From assembly GCA_009699915.1 (NCBI GenBank), contig WLNG01000088.1:1-6102 (forward strand): a stretch of DNA of 6,102 nucleotides, written 5' to 3'. Shown here piece by piece: positions 5,851 to 6,102 of this stretch. The notes below the pieces were generated by a model that did not search any database, had not been told where the DNA came from, and worked only from the letters and a program-made list of their open reading frames with translations. How positions within the stretch are numbered: the stretch's first letter is position 1; each line of letters begins with the position of its first letter. The translations under genes and the position numbers were made by a program. Source of the stretch: Actinomycetota bacterium. Its GTDB lineage: Bacteria > Actinomycetota > Thermoleophilia > Solirubrobacterales > Solirubrobacteraceae.

Positions 5851-6102
5851 TCAGCCGAGAAGGGCGAGGAGCGCTGCCTCGCCGAGCACCGGGACACCGA
5901 GCCGCTCGGCCTTCTCGAGCTTAGAACCGGCACTCTCGCCGGCGACGAGAAAGCTCGTCCGCTTCGAGACCGCGCTCGTGACCCGTCCCCCTGCCGCTGC
6001 GATGCGTTCAGCCGCCTGCTCGCGCGTGAGGCTCGGGAGTGTTCCGGTCAGGACGAAGGTCTGCCCCGCGAGCGGCCCCTCGCCAGGCGGCGGGCCCTCC
6101 TC
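5851..6102 (-). CDS. ligA: NAD-dependent DNA ligase LigA, C-terminal BRCT domain (partial, 5' end outside window)
   Basis: Reading the minus strand from the right edge in frame gives 83 codons and a TGA at 5853-5851. The translation is a BRCT domain of the LigA type: [14 protein letters not shown] (about fragment residues 9-22), then [17 protein letters not shown] with the conserved Gly-Gly, the basic stretch [19 protein letters not shown], and the end [23 protein letters not shown]. LigA seals nicks in DNA during replication and repair using NAD+ to adenylate its lysine; the BRCT domain contributes to DNA binding at the C-terminus. The zinc-finger, HhH, OB and adenylation domains lie upstream, beyond the window. 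The fragment has no start codon because the gene is cut by the window edge. The assignment rests on the characteristic FVLTGTL and [13 protein letters not shown] strings. Confidence 0.93.
   Translation of the reverse strand, partial: EEGPPPGEGPLAGQTFVLTGTLPSLTREQAAERIAAAGGRVTSAVSKRTSFLVAGESAGSKLEKAERLGVPVLGEAALLALLG

Noticed and set aside
5709..5924. Plus-strand frame of 71 codons in the patatin-ligA gap
   Set aside because: It overlaps the patatin N-terminus, its promoter and the ligA 3' end, all better supported on the minus strand; its translation is Arg/Gly/Pro filler.

Overview
The window is a GC-rich (about 70% by eye) bacterial chromosomal segment with tightly packed genes, GTG starts and several TAnnnT boxes placed 6-8 nt before a start codon, the usual layout of leaderless actinobacterial promoters. 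The style of the acyl-CoA synthetase (FadD15-like) and of the neighbouring proteins suggests an actinobacterium, possibly of the class Thermoleophilia (Solirubrobacterales). The class-level placement is inference; no taxonomic marker in the window settles it.

Layout, left to right. Positions 1-124 hold a tRNA-Pro(CGG) gene on the minus strand, followed by a strong 12-bp hairpin terminator. Divergent from it is a Nif3/YbgI-family dinuclear metal protein (206-958, +) with all five expected metal ligands. Next is a plus-strand block: a long-chain acyl-CoA synthetase (1044-2867) with its own -10 box and Shine-Dalgarno, a small three- or four-segment membrane protein of unknown function (2890-3366), and, 4 bp later, a HisC-like PLP aminotransferase (3371-4474) with unusual active-site motifs. 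Converging on this block is a minus-strand patatin-like phospholipase (4486-5757); an imperfect inverted repeat covers both stop codons. The last 252 bases encode, on the minus strand, the C-terminal BRCT domain of NAD-dependent DNA ligase LigA, whose 5' end lies beyond the right edge.

How they may work together. The patatin hydrolase could release fatty acids from lipids and the FadD-like enzyme could activate fatty acids to acyl-CoA, so a lipid-remodelling theme is plausible; the membrane protein and aminotransferase sit in the same block but their substrates cannot be read from sequence. Most of this is ordinary housekeeping. The parts most worth a second look are the divergent aminotransferase with its small membrane partner, the recurrent leaderless start architecture, and the dyad over the patatin promoter. 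I found no CRISPR array, transposon, phage gene, toxin-antitoxin pair or clearly new system.
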